Below the pieces are notes generated by a model. It was given only the letters and a program-made list of their open reading frames with translations. It made no database searches and was not told where the DNA came from. The position numbers and the translations under genes were made by a program. A DNA stretch of 64,000 nucleotides, taken from assembly GCF_009866525.1 (NCBI RefSeq), contig NZ_CM020866.1, forward strand, positions 310,160 through 374,159, written 5' to 3'. Source of the DNA: Spiroplasma poulsonii. Its GTDB lineage: Bacteria > Bacillota_I > Bacilli_A > Mycoplasmatales > Mycoplasmataceae. This document shows, piece after piece, positions 30,339 through 44,695 of the stretch; positions within the stretch are counted from its first letter, which is position 1; each line of letters begins with the position of its first letter.

Positions 30339-33185
30339 ATGGGAAAAGATTGGATTGTTGTTAAAGGAGCACGTGAAAATAATTTAAAAAATATTGATGT
30401 TCAAATTCCAAAAGATAAATTAGTTGTTTTTACTGGCTTATCTGGGAGTGGAAAATCATCATTAGCTTTTAATACTATTTATGCGGAAGGTCGTCGACGT
30501 TATATTGAAAGTTTGTCGAGTTATGCTCGTCAATTTTTAGGTGGAAATGAAAAACCAGATGTTGATGCAATTGATGGATTATCACCAGCAATTTCAATTG
30601 ATCAAAAGACAACTAGTCATAATCCCCGAAGTACAGTTGGAACGGTAACGGAGATTTATGATTATTTGCGATTGTTATACGCTCGGGTTGGAACCCCTTA
30701 TTGTATTAATGGCCATGGTGTTATTAAGTCAGTAACAATCAAGGAAATTATTAATAATTTAAAACAACTTTTAAACGAAGGTGAAAAGTTTATGATTTTA
30801 TCACCAGTTGTGCGTGACAAAAAAGGGAGTTTTAAAGATTTATTTGCACGATTAAAACAAGAAAGTTTTATTCGGGTAAAAGTTAATGGTGAAATTAAAA
30901 CATTAGATGAAGAAATTGAGTTAGACAAAAATAAACGACAAAACATTGATATTATTATTGACCGATTAGTGTATAAAAATTCGGAAGATTTATTGAGTCG
31001 GATTCATGATGCAATTGAAGTTGCTTTAAAATATGGAAATGCTTTAGTGAAAATTGATTTTGTTGATCAACAAAAAGAAACGTTATTTTCAACAAATTAT
31101 TCATGTAATATTTGTGGTTTTGTGATTCCAGAATTAGAACCACGATTATTTTCTTTTAATTCACCAGCTGGAGCTTGTAATGAATGTAAAGGGTTAGGAG
31201 TGAAATTAGAAGTTGATGAAGATTTATTAATTCCAAATCGTTCACTATCAATTTTGCAAGGAGCAATTGTTTATTTAAAAAATATTGTTAACACAACAAA
31301 TATTGAATGACAAAAATTTAAAGTTTTAGCAGAGCACTATCACATTGTTTTAGAACAACCAGTTAGTGATTTGGCAAAAGAACAGTTAGGATATTTAATT
31401 CGTGGTAGTGATGAACCAATTGAGTATAATTTTAAAACAGCAAGCGGTAATATTATGCGTGGTTATGATTATATTGAAGGAGTTGGGCAATTAATTGAAC
31501 GGCGCTATACGGAAACTGCTAGTGAAACTGCTCGGGAATATTACAAACAATTTATGACAGATAAAAAATGTGGAACTTGCCAGGGGAAACGATTAAATGA
31601 AATTCCATTGTCGGTAAAAATTAATAATATTAGCATTTCTGATTTTACCGATTTATCAGTTGAAGATGAATTAAAAGAAATTTTAAATTTAGTTTTAACC
31701 GAATCACAACAAGAGATTGCACGATTAGTTATTAATGAATTAGTTAATCGTCTTGATTTTTTAAACCGTGTTGGTTTGAGTTATTTAACATTGTCACGGA
31801 ATGCCTCAACTTTATCAGGGGGAGAAGCACAACGAATTAGATTAGCAACACAAATTGGAAGTCAACTAACTGGAGTACTATATGTGTTAGATGAACCATC
31901 AATTGGATTACATCAACGTGATAATGATAAATTAATTGAAACCTTAAAAAGTTTACGTGACTTGGGAAATACTTTAATTGTTGTTGAACATGATGAAGAT
32001 ACAATTCGTGCCAGTGATTATGTTGTTGACATTGGTCCACGGGCAGGAATTAATGGTGGTGAAGTTGTTGCTGCTGGAAGTATTGAGGACATTAAACAAA
32101 ACCCAAATTCAATTACTGGAAAATATTTGACGGGTGAATTAGAAATTACAGTACCAACTAAACGTCGTGGTGGTAATGGTCTAACATTAGAGATTAAAGG
32201 AGCGCGTGAAAATAATTTAAAAAATATTAATGTAACAATTCCTTTAAATAAATTTGTTTGTTTAACCGGAGTTTCTGGTAGCGGGAAGTCAACATTAATG
32301 AATGAAATTTTATGAAAAGGAATTAAAAAAAATCTTGGATTGGCAACTGATCGCCCTGGTGCTCATGATAAAATTGTTGGGATTGATAACATTGATAAGG
32401 TTATTAATATTTCACAAGATCCAATTGGAAAAACGCCACGGAGTAATCCAGCGACGTATACTTCTGTCTTTGATGACATTCGTGATTTATTTGCAAATAC
32501 AAATCAGGCAAAGGCCCGTGGTTATTTAAAGGGGCGTTTCTCTTTTAATGTGCCTGGTGGGCGTTGTGAGAATTGTCAAGGTGATGGAATTATTAAAATT
32601 TCAATGCATTTTTTACCAACGGTTTATGTTCCTTGTGAAGTTTGTGAAGGAAAAAGATATAATGATGAAACATTATTAGTTAAGTTCAAAGATAAAAATA
32701 TTTATGATGTTTTAGAAATGACAGTTGATCAAGCTTGTGAATTTTTTGCAAAGCAACCAAAGATTAACCAAAAGTTAGCAACAATGCAAGAAGTTGGTTT
32801 GGGTTATATTAAGTTAGGACAATCAGCAACTGAGTTGTCAGGTGGTGAAGCACAACGAGTTAAATTATCAACATTTTTATTAAAACGAACAACAGGAAAA
32901 ACATTATTTTTATTAGATGAACCAACAACGGGGTTACATGTTGATGATGTTAAAAGGTTATTGTTAGTTTTAAATAAAATTGTCGATAATGGTGATACGG
33001 TTGTTACGATTGAACATAACTTGGATGTAATTAAAGTAGCAGATTATATTATTGACTTAGGGCCAGAAGGTGGTGTTGGTGGCGGAACTGTTATTGCAAC
33101 AGGAACACCAGAACAAATTGTGGCAAAAAATGATATTAGTTATACCGCTCAATATTTACAACCATTATTGGATAAGGGAAAATAA
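30339..33185 (+). CDS. uvrA: excinuclease ABC subunit A
   Basis: 948 residues, normal length. UvrA recognises bulky DNA lesions and loads UvrB in nucleotide excision repair. Visible: Walker A '[12 protein letters not shown]', zinc fingers ('CNICG', 'CNECKGLG'; later 'CENCQGDG', 'CEVCEGKR'), '[12 protein letters not shown]', '[12 protein letters not shown]', second Walker A '[10 protein letters not shown]' and 'LDEPTTGLH'. TGA codons are read as Trp twice. uvrB is not in the window. folC follows after 3 nt, so they are likely co-transcribed. Confidence 0.98.
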
Positions 33186-33188
33186 TTG

Positions 33189-34313
33189 ATGGATGTTAAG
33201 AAACAACTTTTTAAAGCTGCTTTGTTTAAGAAAGAGTATAATTTAACAAAACTATTAGTAGAAAAATATCATAATGGACAAGATAAAATTCAAGTTATTA
33301 ATGTTGTTGGAACTAATGGCAAAGGTTCTGTTTCTAATTATTTGCAACGCCAACTAATGTTGAATTATAAAAAAGTTGGTCTTTTTACTTCACCAGCATT
33401 TTTAAAGCACAATGAACGAATTAAAATTAATAACCAAGTTATTAGTGATAATGATTTAAAACGAATTATTAAAAGTATTAAAAACGAAATTGAAACTTAT
33501 CAGTTAAATTTTTTTGAAATTTGAGTTTTAATTTGTATTAAATATTTTTTAGAACAACAAGTTGAAATTGCTGTTATTGAAGCTGGCATTGGTGGACGAT
33601 TAGATGCAACTAATGTTTTTAATAATCAACTAGCGGTGTTATTGACTTCATTTGATTATGACCACACCGAAGTTTTAGGAACAGAATTAGAAAGTATTAT
33701 TCAAAATAAAGTGGGAATTGTTAAAAATGATTGCCAACTTTTTATTAGTGCAAGTTGTCAAAAATATTTTTCTGTTATTGCAAAATATCTTAATTCGGAT
33801 AGAATTATTACAAGCGAAGTTTATCCGCAAGCAATTAATTATTATCAGGAATTTAATGTTGGATTAGTAATTAAGTTTTTGACAGTTTTTAAGTTTAAAA
33901 TTAACTATGCACTTTTTAAAGTAAATCCGGTCTTGGGCCGTTTTACCCAGTTGAGTAAAAATCCGTACTTTATTATTGATGGTGCGCATAATCCAGAAGG
34001 AATTCGTGCTTGCATTCATACATTTGAAACGTTAAATAATTTAAATCATAATGAGGTGCTAGTGTTATATGCATCATCGCAAAAGAAAGATTATTTGCAA
34101 AACTTAACGTTGTTAAAAGAACATTTTGGGACAAATTTATATATTACTGCTTTTAAAAACCCAATGTCGTGAGATATTACGGACATTAATTTTCATAATA
34201 AAGTTAAAAATTGAAAGAAATTATTATTACAAAATAAAACAAAAAATATTTTAATTTGTGGATCGTTATATTTTATTCCGTTAGTATATCAGTTTTATTT
34301 AGAAAGGATGTAA
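33189..34313 (+). CDS. folC: folylpolyglutamate synthase (Mur ligase family)
   Basis: 374 residues from ATG 33189. FolC adds glutamate to folates and so retains them in the cell. Motifs: ATP loop 'VVGTNGKGSVSNYLQ', 'TSPAFLKHNERI', 'AVIEAGIGGRLDATN', 'SFDYDHTEVLG' and 'FIIDGAHNPEG'. Somewhat shorter than typical (about 420-430), as in other mollicutes. It lies between uvrA and an S-component gene that starts 3 nt after it, consistent with a folate salvage operon. Confidence 0.93.
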
Positions 34314-34316
34314 AGT

Positions 34317-35009
34317 ATGTTGTATTTATTAACAAATATTGGCGCTTGATTAGGGATTGCCCTGTTACTTGGAATTGGCGCTTGATTAGATTATAAAAAT
34401 TTAAAAAAAATTAATATTTTAACAATAACAATCACAAGTCTATTGATTGCATTATCAGTTATTTTAACAAATTTAATTGGTTACACAATTCCAATTACAG
34501 GAGGAATTAAGTTAGCATTAGGTAACTTTTTAATTTTTGTTGTTGGAATGTTATTTGGGCCTTTCTTTGGTGTTTTAAGTGGAATTGCCACTGATACTTT
34601 AGGAGCCTTAGTTAATATTCAAGGAACTTACCATGGTGGTTTTGCCTTTAATCTTGTCCTTTATGGTTTTATGGGCAGCATTGTTTTTCTTTCTAAAAAT
34701 GAAAAATTCTGAATTATAAAAACAATTATGTTATATATTATTTCCTTTATGTTAATTTCATTTGGATTTAATGTTTTATGACTATATTCAATTGGTTGAA
34801 ATTCAGTTGTGTTAGGAGCAACATTTATTGCAAAAGCCGTTAAGTTTCCAATTCAAATGGCAATTTATTTACCAATGACAATTTCTAATTTTACTATTTT
34901 ATATAAATTAATTACATCACGGCACAGCATTACTTTGTGGTGTGCGCAAAACAAGGCGTTAGCATTAATGCCATTTAAATTTAGAAAACGTAATTCTTCT
35001 AATAATTAA
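34317..35009 (+). CDS. folT: ECF transporter S component, probably folate (FolT-like)
   Basis: 230 residues with about six membrane helices. 'GGIKLALGNFLIFVVGMLFG' followed by 'GVLSGIATDTLGALV' is the S-component pattern that binds substrate and docks on the EcfT module. Direct coupling to folC (ATG 3 nt after its stop) makes folate the likeliest substrate. The energising EcfA/EcfT genes are not in the window. Confidence 0.75.
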
Positions 35010-35179
35010 AAATTGTTTATATGTGCAAAACTTTTAAAAATCTAATAAAAATAAGACTTTTTATTAAAAATATTTGTGGATAACTAAACAGATATTATGA
35101 TTTTGTTAATTTATATTTACTTATTATTTGTTAGTTGTAATATTATTAGTGAAATTTAAGTGAAGAGGAATGTGAAAAA

Positions 35180-36421
35180 ATGTTGGGGAAAGTGGTTACA
35201 TATTTAATAAAACAAGAAAACCAGTTATCAGATGATGAACGTATGCTGCTTTTATGTTTATATCGTCCAATTATTGGCGATAAAGCACATATGTTATATC
35301 TTGCTTTTACAGCACAAAATTTTGTTTTAGAATTAAATATTAAGTATCAATTAGACCATCTTTTATTATTATTACAAATGACATATGAAGAGTTTTTGAC
35401 AGCAAAAAATAAATTAGAAACAATTGGATTGTTAAAAATGTTAAAACGCGAAAATGGTGCGCATCATATTTTAAAACCGCAATTACCTATTTCTGCAATT
35501 GCTTTTTTTGAAAATAAAATCTTAAGTGAGCACTTATTAAATATTGTTGGCGGTAAATGTTTTGCAATTATTAAAGCTAAATTTAGCGAAGCAGATTATT
35601 CTAATGTTACTAATGAACCAGCACCACCACTAAATAGGACCAATGTTAATTTAGATTTTGTTTATATTGATAAGTACTTAGTAGCTAAAAACGCCAATCA
35701 TAAATTATATCTCCCATATCGTGAAAAAATCATTCAACTAGCAAATTATTACCATGTTTTAACAAATAATCTTGCTATTTTTATTTATAAGAGTATTGAA
35801 CTAGTTGAGCAAAAACGTATTTTTAATTATGAAAAATTTCAACATTTATTATCTGATTTTCATCAAAAAACAATTTTGAAAAAACAAATAACTGGAGAGC
35901 AGTTAAACTTAACTGTTAATGAAGAAAATGTTGTAAGGCCAACAAATATGTTAGAAGCAAAAATTAATGAAATGACATCAATTGATCCAATTGAATATTT
36001 AACTTTATTACGCGAAAACACAAAACCAACGCCAATGGAAATTGATTTAATTCGTGATTTAATTGTTAATTATTCGTTAAAGCCAGGGGTTGTTAATTGC
36101 TTAATTGAATATGTTTGGTTTAAAAATTCTCGTCGAATTGAAAGAAAATATTGTGAAAAAATTGCAAATACTTTTAATCAATTACAAATTGACACAGTTG
36201 ATAAGGCAATGCAACATTTACGTAGTGCTTATGCGAAGACGCAAAAAAATAAAATTGCAAAAGAAACAATTAAAAGTACTACTTATAAATTTAAAGAAAC
36301 AACGGCGAAAGATAACATGGCAGCGTTAGAATATAATAAACTTTATGAACAAAAACGACAAAAACGAGAAGAAGAAAAGGTTGACCTTAACCAATTATTA
36401 GATGATTTAAAAAACTTATAA
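35180..36421 (+). CDS. dnaB: replication initiation and membrane attachment protein DnaB (Firmicute type)
   Basis: 413 residues from ATG 35180. Firmicute DnaB loads the replicative helicase together with DnaI. Seen: N-terminal winged-helix region ('LSDDERMLLLCLYRPIIGD'), a DnaD-like C-terminal part ('DPIEYLTLLRENTKPTPMEI', then 'VNCLIEYVW') and a charged coiled tail. dnaI follows by 28 nt. Confidence 0.9.
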   Translation: MLGKVVTYLIKQENQLSDDERMLLLCLYRPIIGDKAHMLYLAFTAQNFVLELNIKYQLDHLLLLLQMTYEEFLTAKNKLETIGLLKMLKRENGAHHILKPQLPISAIAFFENKILSEHLLNIVGGKCFAIIKAKFSEADYSNVTNEPAPPLNRTNVNLDFVYIDKYLVAKNANHKLYLPYREKIIQLANYYHVLTNNLAIFIYKSIELVEQKRIFNYEKFQHLLSDFHQKTILKKQITGEQLNLTVNEENVVRPTNMLEAKINEMTSIDPIEYLTLLRENTKPTPMEIDLIRDLIVNYSLKPGVVNCLIEYVWFKNSRRIERKYCEKIANTFNQLQIDTVDKAMQHLRSAYAKTQKNKIAKETIKSTTYKFKETTAKDNMAALEYNKLYEQKRQKREEEKVDLNQLLDDLKNL

Positions 36422-36449
36422 AATAATTTTCAAAAGAGGAGACACAGGA

Positions 36450-37361
36450 ATGACAAAACTAAATTTGTTAGAACAAATTAAGAGTAATGAAGAGTTAATG
36501 CTTAATTTGCAAGCAATTGCTTTTGATGTTAATGATTATGAAAAGTTTAGTTCGCTCTTTGAAGAATATTTAAATAATTATCATTACTGTGAATCTAGTC
36601 CGAATTTATTATTGTGTCAACAACAATTTAAAGGTTATAAATATTATTTTAAAAAAGAAGCTGACAAGTTATTTTTAACACGGGTTGAGTGTAACCATAC
36701 TATAACATTGAACGAAGTAAACAAAGTTAAAAATAATTATCTTTACTATGACTTTAGTGATGAGTTATTAAAACTTCGTTTAAATGATATTAAAAAAGAT
36801 GAAAACTTCAATAATATGCATCAGATTATTGGTGAAATGGTTAAATTTGTTAAAGGACAACGCCAAAAAGGATTATATATTTATGGTGAACCGGGGGTTG
36901 GGAAAACTTATTTATTAATTAGATTAGCTAATGTTTTAGCAAATAATAATCGGAAGGTTGCTTTTATTTCAGTAATTAATTTAATTAACCGCGTAAAAGA
37001 GTCATTTAATATTTTTAATAACGAATCCTCGTTAGTTGTGGACTTATTACGAGCCGATGTTTTATTTTTAGATGACATTGGTGGAGAAACTGTTTCACCA
37101 TGAGTTCGTGATGATTTATTATTTCGAATTTTAAATGATCGGATCAGCCGCCAGTTACCAACTTTTTTTTCTTCTAATTTTACAACAACTGCATTAACAA
37201 CAATTTATGCTAATGTTAAAAATGAAATTGGTGATAAGGAAATTAATAAGGTAAAAGCGTTGCGGATTGTTGATCGGATTCGAGGACTGGCAACAGAATT
37301 AGAATTGATTGGAAGTAGTAGGAGAAGTGATAATGATTATGCTAAAGTATGAACTACATAA
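36450..37361 (+). CDS. dnaI: helicase loader DnaI
   Basis: 303 residues from ATG 36450 (GAGGAGA). AAA+ ATPase with 'IYGEPGVGKTYLLIRLAN' (Walker A), 'DVLFLDDIGGETVSPW' (Walker B) and 'FSSNFTT' (sensor 1); the N-terminal half has one Cys/His cluster ('RVECNHT'). It loads the replicative helicase with DnaB. TGA is Trp twice. The next frame overlaps its 3' end by 29 nt. Confidence 0.93.
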
Positions 37362-37971
37362 ATATTTTTTTAAAGGATATGATCAAAAAAATAAGGTGCA
37401 AGATATTTTATATTTAGATGTTCAAAAATATTGATATGAACCACAAGTTGGGATTAAAGTAATAACAAAAGATAAAAAAGAATATCTAATTAAAAATTAT
37501 TGATTTGATTATGATAAACCAGACCCAGATGATAAGCTTAAGTTTGAATGTTTTGAACGTGATTTACATCGAATTTTATTTTTAAATGAATGATAACAAG
37601 ACAAAGAAGCATTTATTGATAAACATTATTTATCATTAGAAAAATTCAATCTTTTAAAAGAACAAAAACAAAAAATTCTGGCCGAATATTTGGCTGTGCA
37701 TGAAACGCTAGCAAAAGATGATCCAGCATATCGTAGTTTAGAAGCTTCTTTTAGTTTATTAAAACATAAAACACGGCCAGAAATAGTACAAGAATTAACG
37801 GAAATGGCAGAATATTATGCAATGGATATGAAAGAATTTGAAAAGCTAAAGCAAGCAAATTCGTTGTTAGCTTTTGAAGCGATTGCATTAGATTTATATG
37901 GTGACCCATTATTATTTGAAGCAGCAGTTGATGATGAAAATGAGTTTTTAATTCACAATGAAGATTTCTAG
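37333..37971 (+). pseudogene. hypothetical gene split by an in-frame TAA
   Basis: ATG 37333, with GTAGGAGA inside the end of dnaI, opens 87 codons ('MIMLKYELHKYFFKGYDQ...') to TAA 37594-37596. The same frame then continues for 124 codons to TAA 37969 ('KEAFIDKHYLSLEKFNLL...YGDPLLFEAAVDDENE') and is clearly protein-like and acidic. The simplest reading is one 212-residue gene with a nonsense change. It could also be two genes, the second using a TTG. Not recognised. Confidence 0.6.
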
Positions 37972-38010
37972 TTTTTTGTGCTTGCTTTATTTGGATATTT
38001 TCTAAATTTC

Positions 38011-38039
38011 TTGCAAATTAAGGAACGAGGTTGTAAAAT
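38011..38039 (+). promoter_or_regulatory. gapA promoter
   Basis: TTGCAA (38011-38016) and TAAAAT (38034-38039) are separated by 17 bp, a textbook sigma-A spacing, 65 bp before the gapA start. Confidence 0.7.
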
Positions 38040-38103
38040 AAGAGTAAGGATGCAATGTTTTATTGCAGACTAAGTTATTAAACTAGTAGAGGAGAAAGAG
38101 TAG

Positions 38104-39102
<999 letters not shown>

Positions 39103-39116
39103 TTAAAAGTAAGAAG

Positions 39117-39143
39117 CACTAAAAATTTTTTAGTGTTTTTTAT
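39117..39143 (+). terminator. terminator after gapA
   Basis: CACTAAAAA/TTTTTAGTG stem followed by a T run, 15 nt past the gapA stop. Confidence 0.8.
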
Positions 39144-39286
39144 TTTTTTAGAAAAATATATTTCTTATGTTATGATAATTATATATAAGAAACTAATCTT
39201 ATAATTAATAAAACTGAATAATAATACCTTTTGCGTATTTATAACAGTGCTGTTAAATGGCTGAAGTATTGAAGGAGATTATTAAA

Positions 39287-39742
39287 ATGAAGAATCCTAT
39301 TTTAGAGAAACACTTTCATAATATTCGCGACCAATTAAAATTAGTCTTAAGTATTGAAAAAATTCGTGATTCCACTAATCCGATTCAATTGTTATATGAC
39401 AATGTGCTTTGAATTCGAAATAGTGGTCGTGTTATTACTGAAGATGATTTTACATATCGATTGGAATTAGCGTTAGCTGACACCTATAAAACATTATCGC
39501 TGCGAATTGATTCCTTATTGTTAAATGCTAAAACATTATCTTTTAGTTATTTCAAAGAGAAATTAGATGTTAAAGTTTACAATAATAAATTATATAAACA
39601 GGCAACTAAGATTTTAAAGGAAAATTACGATAATCGTATTGATGACATTGATTTTATTTATATTGCTTATCAAATGACAGAATTGCTAGGAGAAGGCTTA
39701 CGTAGTATTTCTTCTCGCAAACTAAGTGAAGTAACAAGATAA
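39287..39742 (+). CDS. hypothetical protein
   Basis: 151 residues from ATG 39287 (AAGGAG). Helical, soluble, with a TGA Trp in 'NVLWIRNSGR'. No motif recognised. About 110 bp separate it from metG. Confidence 0.6.
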
Positions 39743-39851
39743 ATTATTGTTAATGAAAAATAGTTATAATGATAACTATTTTTTTATTTATCTGATAAAC
39801 AGAAAATGCGATATAATTTATATTAGCAATTATAAAAATGAGAGGGATATT

Positions 39852-41435
39852 ATGAGTCAGAACAAGAAATTATTTTATGTTACAACCCCAATTTATTATC
39901 CAAGTGCCCAATTACACATTGGCCATGCTTATACAACAACCTTAGCGGATATTTTAAACCGTTATAAGAAGTTAGATGGCTATGAAACCTTTTTCTTAAC
40001 CGGTAGTGATGAACATGGTGAAAAAATTGAAAAGAAAGCAAAAGAAGCGGGTGTTACACCATTTGAATTTACAACAATGATTGTTAATAATTTTAAGTTA
40101 TTATGAAATAAATTAGGCATTGAGTATTCAAAATTTATTCGCACAACAGATCAGGCTCATGAACAAGGGGTTCAAAAGATTTTTAGTAAATTATATCATA
40201 AAGGAGATATTTATTTAGGTGAATATGAGGGCTTATATTGTGTTAGTTGTGAGGAGTTTTTAACAGAATCACAATTAGATAAAATAACGCAGCAATGTTT
40301 GGTGTGCGGGAACAAACCAAAGAAAGTTAAAGAAGAAACTTATTTTTTTAAAGTTTCAAAGTATAGCCAGTTTTTAATTAATTATTATAATTCTCACCCA
40401 ACTTTTATTGAACCAGAAGCTAGAAAAAATGAAATGTTAAATAATTTTATTCTACCAGGATTAACTGACTTGTCAGTAACAAGAACAACTTTTTCGTGAG
40501 GAATTAAAACATTAGAAAATAACAAACATATTATTTATGTTTGAATTGATGCGTTATCTAATTACTTAACAGCATTAGGTTATTTATCAGAAGATGAAAC
40601 ATTATTTAATAAATTTTGAAATAACACAAATGTTGAAATTTTGCAATTATTAGGAAAAGAAATTGCTCGGTTCCATACCATTTATTGACCAAGTATGTTA
40701 GAAAGCTTGGGGTTACGTCAGCCAAATAAACTTTTATCCCATGGTTGAATTTTATTCAAAGATACAAAGATGAGTAAATCAATTGGTAATGTTGTTGACC
40801 CATTATATTTAATTTATCAGTATGGTCGTGATGTTTTAAGATTTTATTTAGGATATGAAATTCCAACTGATCATGATGGGAAATTTTCTTATGAAATGTT
40901 TTTAGAATCATATAATACTCATCTAGTCAATAATATTGGAAACTTAGTATCACGTGTCAGTAATATGATTAGCAAATATTTTAATGGGGAACTTTTATCG
41001 CAAGGAACATTAAAAAATGATTTAATTGATAGTTGTTTGTTAGCAATTAAAAATTATCAAATAGTAATGAATAATTATCAAATTGCAAAAGCATTAAGTA
41101 TTGTTTTAGAATTATGTAATAAAGCAAATAAATATATTGAAGAAAGTAAACCATGAGAATTAGAAAAGAATCAAGAAACAACCCAATTACATACAACATT
41201 AGCAACGCTAGCTTATGTTATTATTGTTAGTGCCTTTTTATTACAACCAGTATTAATTGATCACGCGCAAAAAATTGCGGATTACTTTAACATTGATTTA
41301 CAAAATTTAACATTTTCAACAATTTTAAGTCAAGAAATGATATATAATAAAAGGATAGAGAAAAAAGCAAATTTATTTGAACGTTTAAATGTTGAACAAG
41401 AATTAAAACGAATTGAAGCAGAATTAAATCAGTAA
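39852..41435 (+). CDS. metG: methionyl-tRNA synthetase
   Basis: 527 residues from ATG 39852. Class I synthetase with '[20 protein letters not shown]' (HIGH), '[11 protein letters not shown]', a zinc-type Cys set ('YCVSCEEF', 'CLVCGNKP') and '[16 protein letters not shown]' (KMSKS). The anticodon-binding helical domain follows. No C-terminal dimer (EMAP-like) domain is present. Followed after 23 bp by mnmG. Confidence 0.97.
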
Positions 41436-41458
41436 AATAATTTAAAGGAGGGATTTTA

Positions 41459-43339
41459 ATGAAAGAATACGATGTAATTGTTATTGGGGCTGGACATGCT
41501 GGTGTTGAAGCAAGTTTAGTTGCTGCTAGAATGCAGAAAAAAACATTGTTAATTACTTTACATAAAGATAAAATTGCCTTAATGCCATGTAATCCCTCAA
41601 TTGGTGGCCCAGCAAAAGGCATTGTTGTTCGTGAAATTGATGCTATTGGTGGTGAAATGGCCAAAGTTGCTGATGCGACTGCTTTACAAATGAAATTATT
41701 AAATTCTTCTCGTGGTCCAGCAGTATGAGCATTACGAGCACAATCAGATAAAATTAAATATGCAAAATATATGCAAACTGTTATTGAAAACCAAGTTAAT
41801 TTGGAATTATATGAAGGAGCAGTGCAAAGTTTGTTGGTTGATGATAATAATGTTTGTTATGGTGTTGTTTTAAAAGATCAAACCCAATTTTTTGCGAAAA
41901 AAGTTATTTTAACAACAGGAACATATATGCAATCATTAGTTTTACAAGGAAAAGAAAAAAAGGCACAAGGACCTGATGGAGATATTACAACAGCGGGGTT
42001 ATCAACACAATTAAAACACTTAGGGTTTGAATTATTTCGGCTAAAAACAGGAACACCCGCTCGTGTTCTTAATACTTCAATTGATTATACGAAAGCACAA
42101 CCAGAACCAGGAACTGATATGAAGTTAGCTTTTTCTTATGCTACCAAAAAATTTACCCCGTTACAAGAACAAAAATTATGTTGATTAATTCATTCGACCC
42201 CAACCACGCACACTATTGTGCAAGATCATTTGCCTTTATCAGCAATGTATTCTGAAAATGTGAAAGGAACTGGCCCACGTTATTGTCCTAGTTTTGAAGA
42301 TAAGATTGTTCGGTTTGCTAATAAACCTCGTCACCAAATCTTTTTAGAACCAGAGTCAAAGAGTTTAAATACAATTTATGTGCAAGGATTTTCAACATCA
42401 ATGCCAATTGATGTTCAAGATAAGATGCTCCGTTCATTACCTGGTTTTGAAAATGTTGAAGTTTTAAAATGAGCATATGCAATTGAATATGATGCAATTG
42501 TTCCAACCCAATTGGCCCACACGTTAGAAACAAAACGAATTAAGAATTTATATACTGCTGGACAAATTAACGGAACAAGTGGTTATGAGGAAGCTGCTTG
42601 CCAAGGTTTAATGGCGGGAATTAATGCGGTATTGAGTATTAATAATCAAGAACCATTTATTTTACGTCGTGATCAAGCCTATATTGGTGTTTTAATTGAT
42701 GATTTAATTACAAAAGGAACCGAAGAACCTTATCGGTTACTAACTTCTCGCGCAGAATATCGCTTATTATTACGAAACGATAATGCTGAAGAACGGTTAA
42801 AAAAATATGCTCATCAGTTTGGTTTAATTGATGAACAAAGTTGAAATGAATATCAAACAAATGTAAAAAACTATAATGAGGTAATCCAATTATTAAAAGA
42901 TACTTATTTTACTGTAAAATCACCAATTATTCAAAAGTTAGCAACGTTAGGAATTGCCAATATTACGGAACGAATCTCGGGATATAATTTGTTAAAACGA
43001 CCAAATATTGAGTTAAAATATTTAGAAGAGGAGTTACTACCTTTACAAAACTTAAAATCATTTTTAAAACAAAATCTATTAATTAACATTCGCTTTGAAG
43101 GATATATTAAAAAAGAACAAGAAATTGCTTTAAAAACAATTAAATTAGAAAATAAATTGATTCCTGCTAGTTTAAATTATGATTTAGTAGATAATTTGGC
43201 ACTTGAAGCACGAGAAAAATTTAAAAAGATTCGTCCTATTTCAATTGGCCAAGCAAACCGGATTTCGGGGATTAATCCAGCTGATATTCAAATGCTTTTG
43301 TTTCATTTGAAGAAAATGGAATTTGAATCAAATAGATAA
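41459..43339 (+). CDS. mnmG: tRNA uridine-34 5-carboxymethylaminomethyl modification enzyme MnmG (GidA)
   Basis: 626 residues from ATG 41459 (AAGGAGGG). The FAD site is '[20 protein letters not shown]'; '[13 protein letters not shown]' and '[16 protein letters not shown]' are family signatures, with '[20 protein letters not shown]' near the end of the FAD domain. With MnmE it modifies wobble U34. Full length. Its neighbours are also tRNA-related genes. Confidence 0.97.
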
Positions 43340-43350
43340 GAGGGTGAAGT

Positions 43351-44691
43351 ATGAGATTATATAATACTTTGACTCGTGATTTTACAGATTATGGTCAAAC
43401 AAAAAAAGTTAATATTTATGCATGTGGACCAACAGTTTACAATTATATCCATATTGGTAATGCGCGCGCTATTATTAGTGTTGATTTATTAGTTAGTTTT
43501 CTACAATTTCAAGGGATTGAAGTTAACTATGTGCAAAATTATACGGATATTGATGATAAAATCATTAATAAAGCTGTTATGGAAAATAAAACGGAACAAG
43601 AAATTGCTGAATTTTATATTCAAGCGTTTGAAGAAGATGTTACTAATTTAAATGTTAAAACGCCAACAGCGCGGGTACGGGTTACTGATCATATTAATGA
43701 TATTGTTATTTTTATTCAAGCATTAGTTCAAATTGGGGCCGCATATGAAGTTAATGGTAATGTTTATTTTAATATTAAAGAATATCAAGAAGTTTATGGT
43801 TGTTTAGCTAATAAAAAGTTAGCAGAATTAGAAGTTAATGCACGGATTGAACATGATGCAAATAAACATAGTCAATATGATTTTGCTTTGTGGAAAAATA
43901 CTTCGACAGGGCTTTCGTTTCCATTTTATGATATTAATGGTCAAAAATATCGGGGTCGTCCAGGATGACATACAGAATGTGCGGTTTTAATTGATAAATT
44001 TTTTAACCATCAAACAATTGATATTCATGCTGGGGGGATTGATTTGGTTTTTCCGCATCATGAAAATGAACGAATTCAATTTTTTGCTAAAAATAAAGGA
44101 AAAGAAATTAGTAAAATTTTAATGCATAATGGGCATTTAAATGTTGCAGATGAAAAAATGAGTAAATCATTAGATAATACTATTTTAGTTCGTGATTTTA
44201 TTAAATCATATGGTGCTAATGCGTTGCGCTACTTGTTATATGCAACTAATTATACGCAACCTTTAAATGTCACTGATACTATTATTGGTGTTGTTCAAAA
44301 TGAAATTGACAAGATTTTAAAGGTTTTGAAAGCAATTAATTTATTTTTAGCAGAATATGATTTAAGTTATAATTTAGAAAAGCACGGTGAATATGTTAAA
44401 AAGGTTCTTGCTGAATTAGCTAATAATTTAAATAGCCCTAATGTTTTGACAATTATTAGTCAGATGATAAAAATGATCAATACACAATTACGTAATAAAA
44501 TGTTAGATTTGCAATTAGCTAGTGATTTTTATAATATTATTTTTAATATTATGAATTTTAATTTTAAATTACCGGTTATTAGTGGTGAAATTCGGGAATA
44601 TTTATTGGAATGAATTAAATCTAAAGATAGCAAAGATTTTGTTAAAGCTGATGAGCTTCGTAAAGTTTTATTAGAAAAAGATATTTTTTAA
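43351..44691 (+). CDS. cysS: cysteinyl-tRNA synthetase
   Basis: 446 residues, 11 nt after mnmG. 'VNIYACGPTVYNYIHIGNAR' has the zinc Cys and HIGH motif, 'GRPGWHTECAV' and 'GGIDLVFPHHENE' supply further zinc ligands, and 'DEKMSKSLDNT' is KMSKS. Typical length. Confidence 0.97.
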
Positions 44692-44695
44692 ACTT

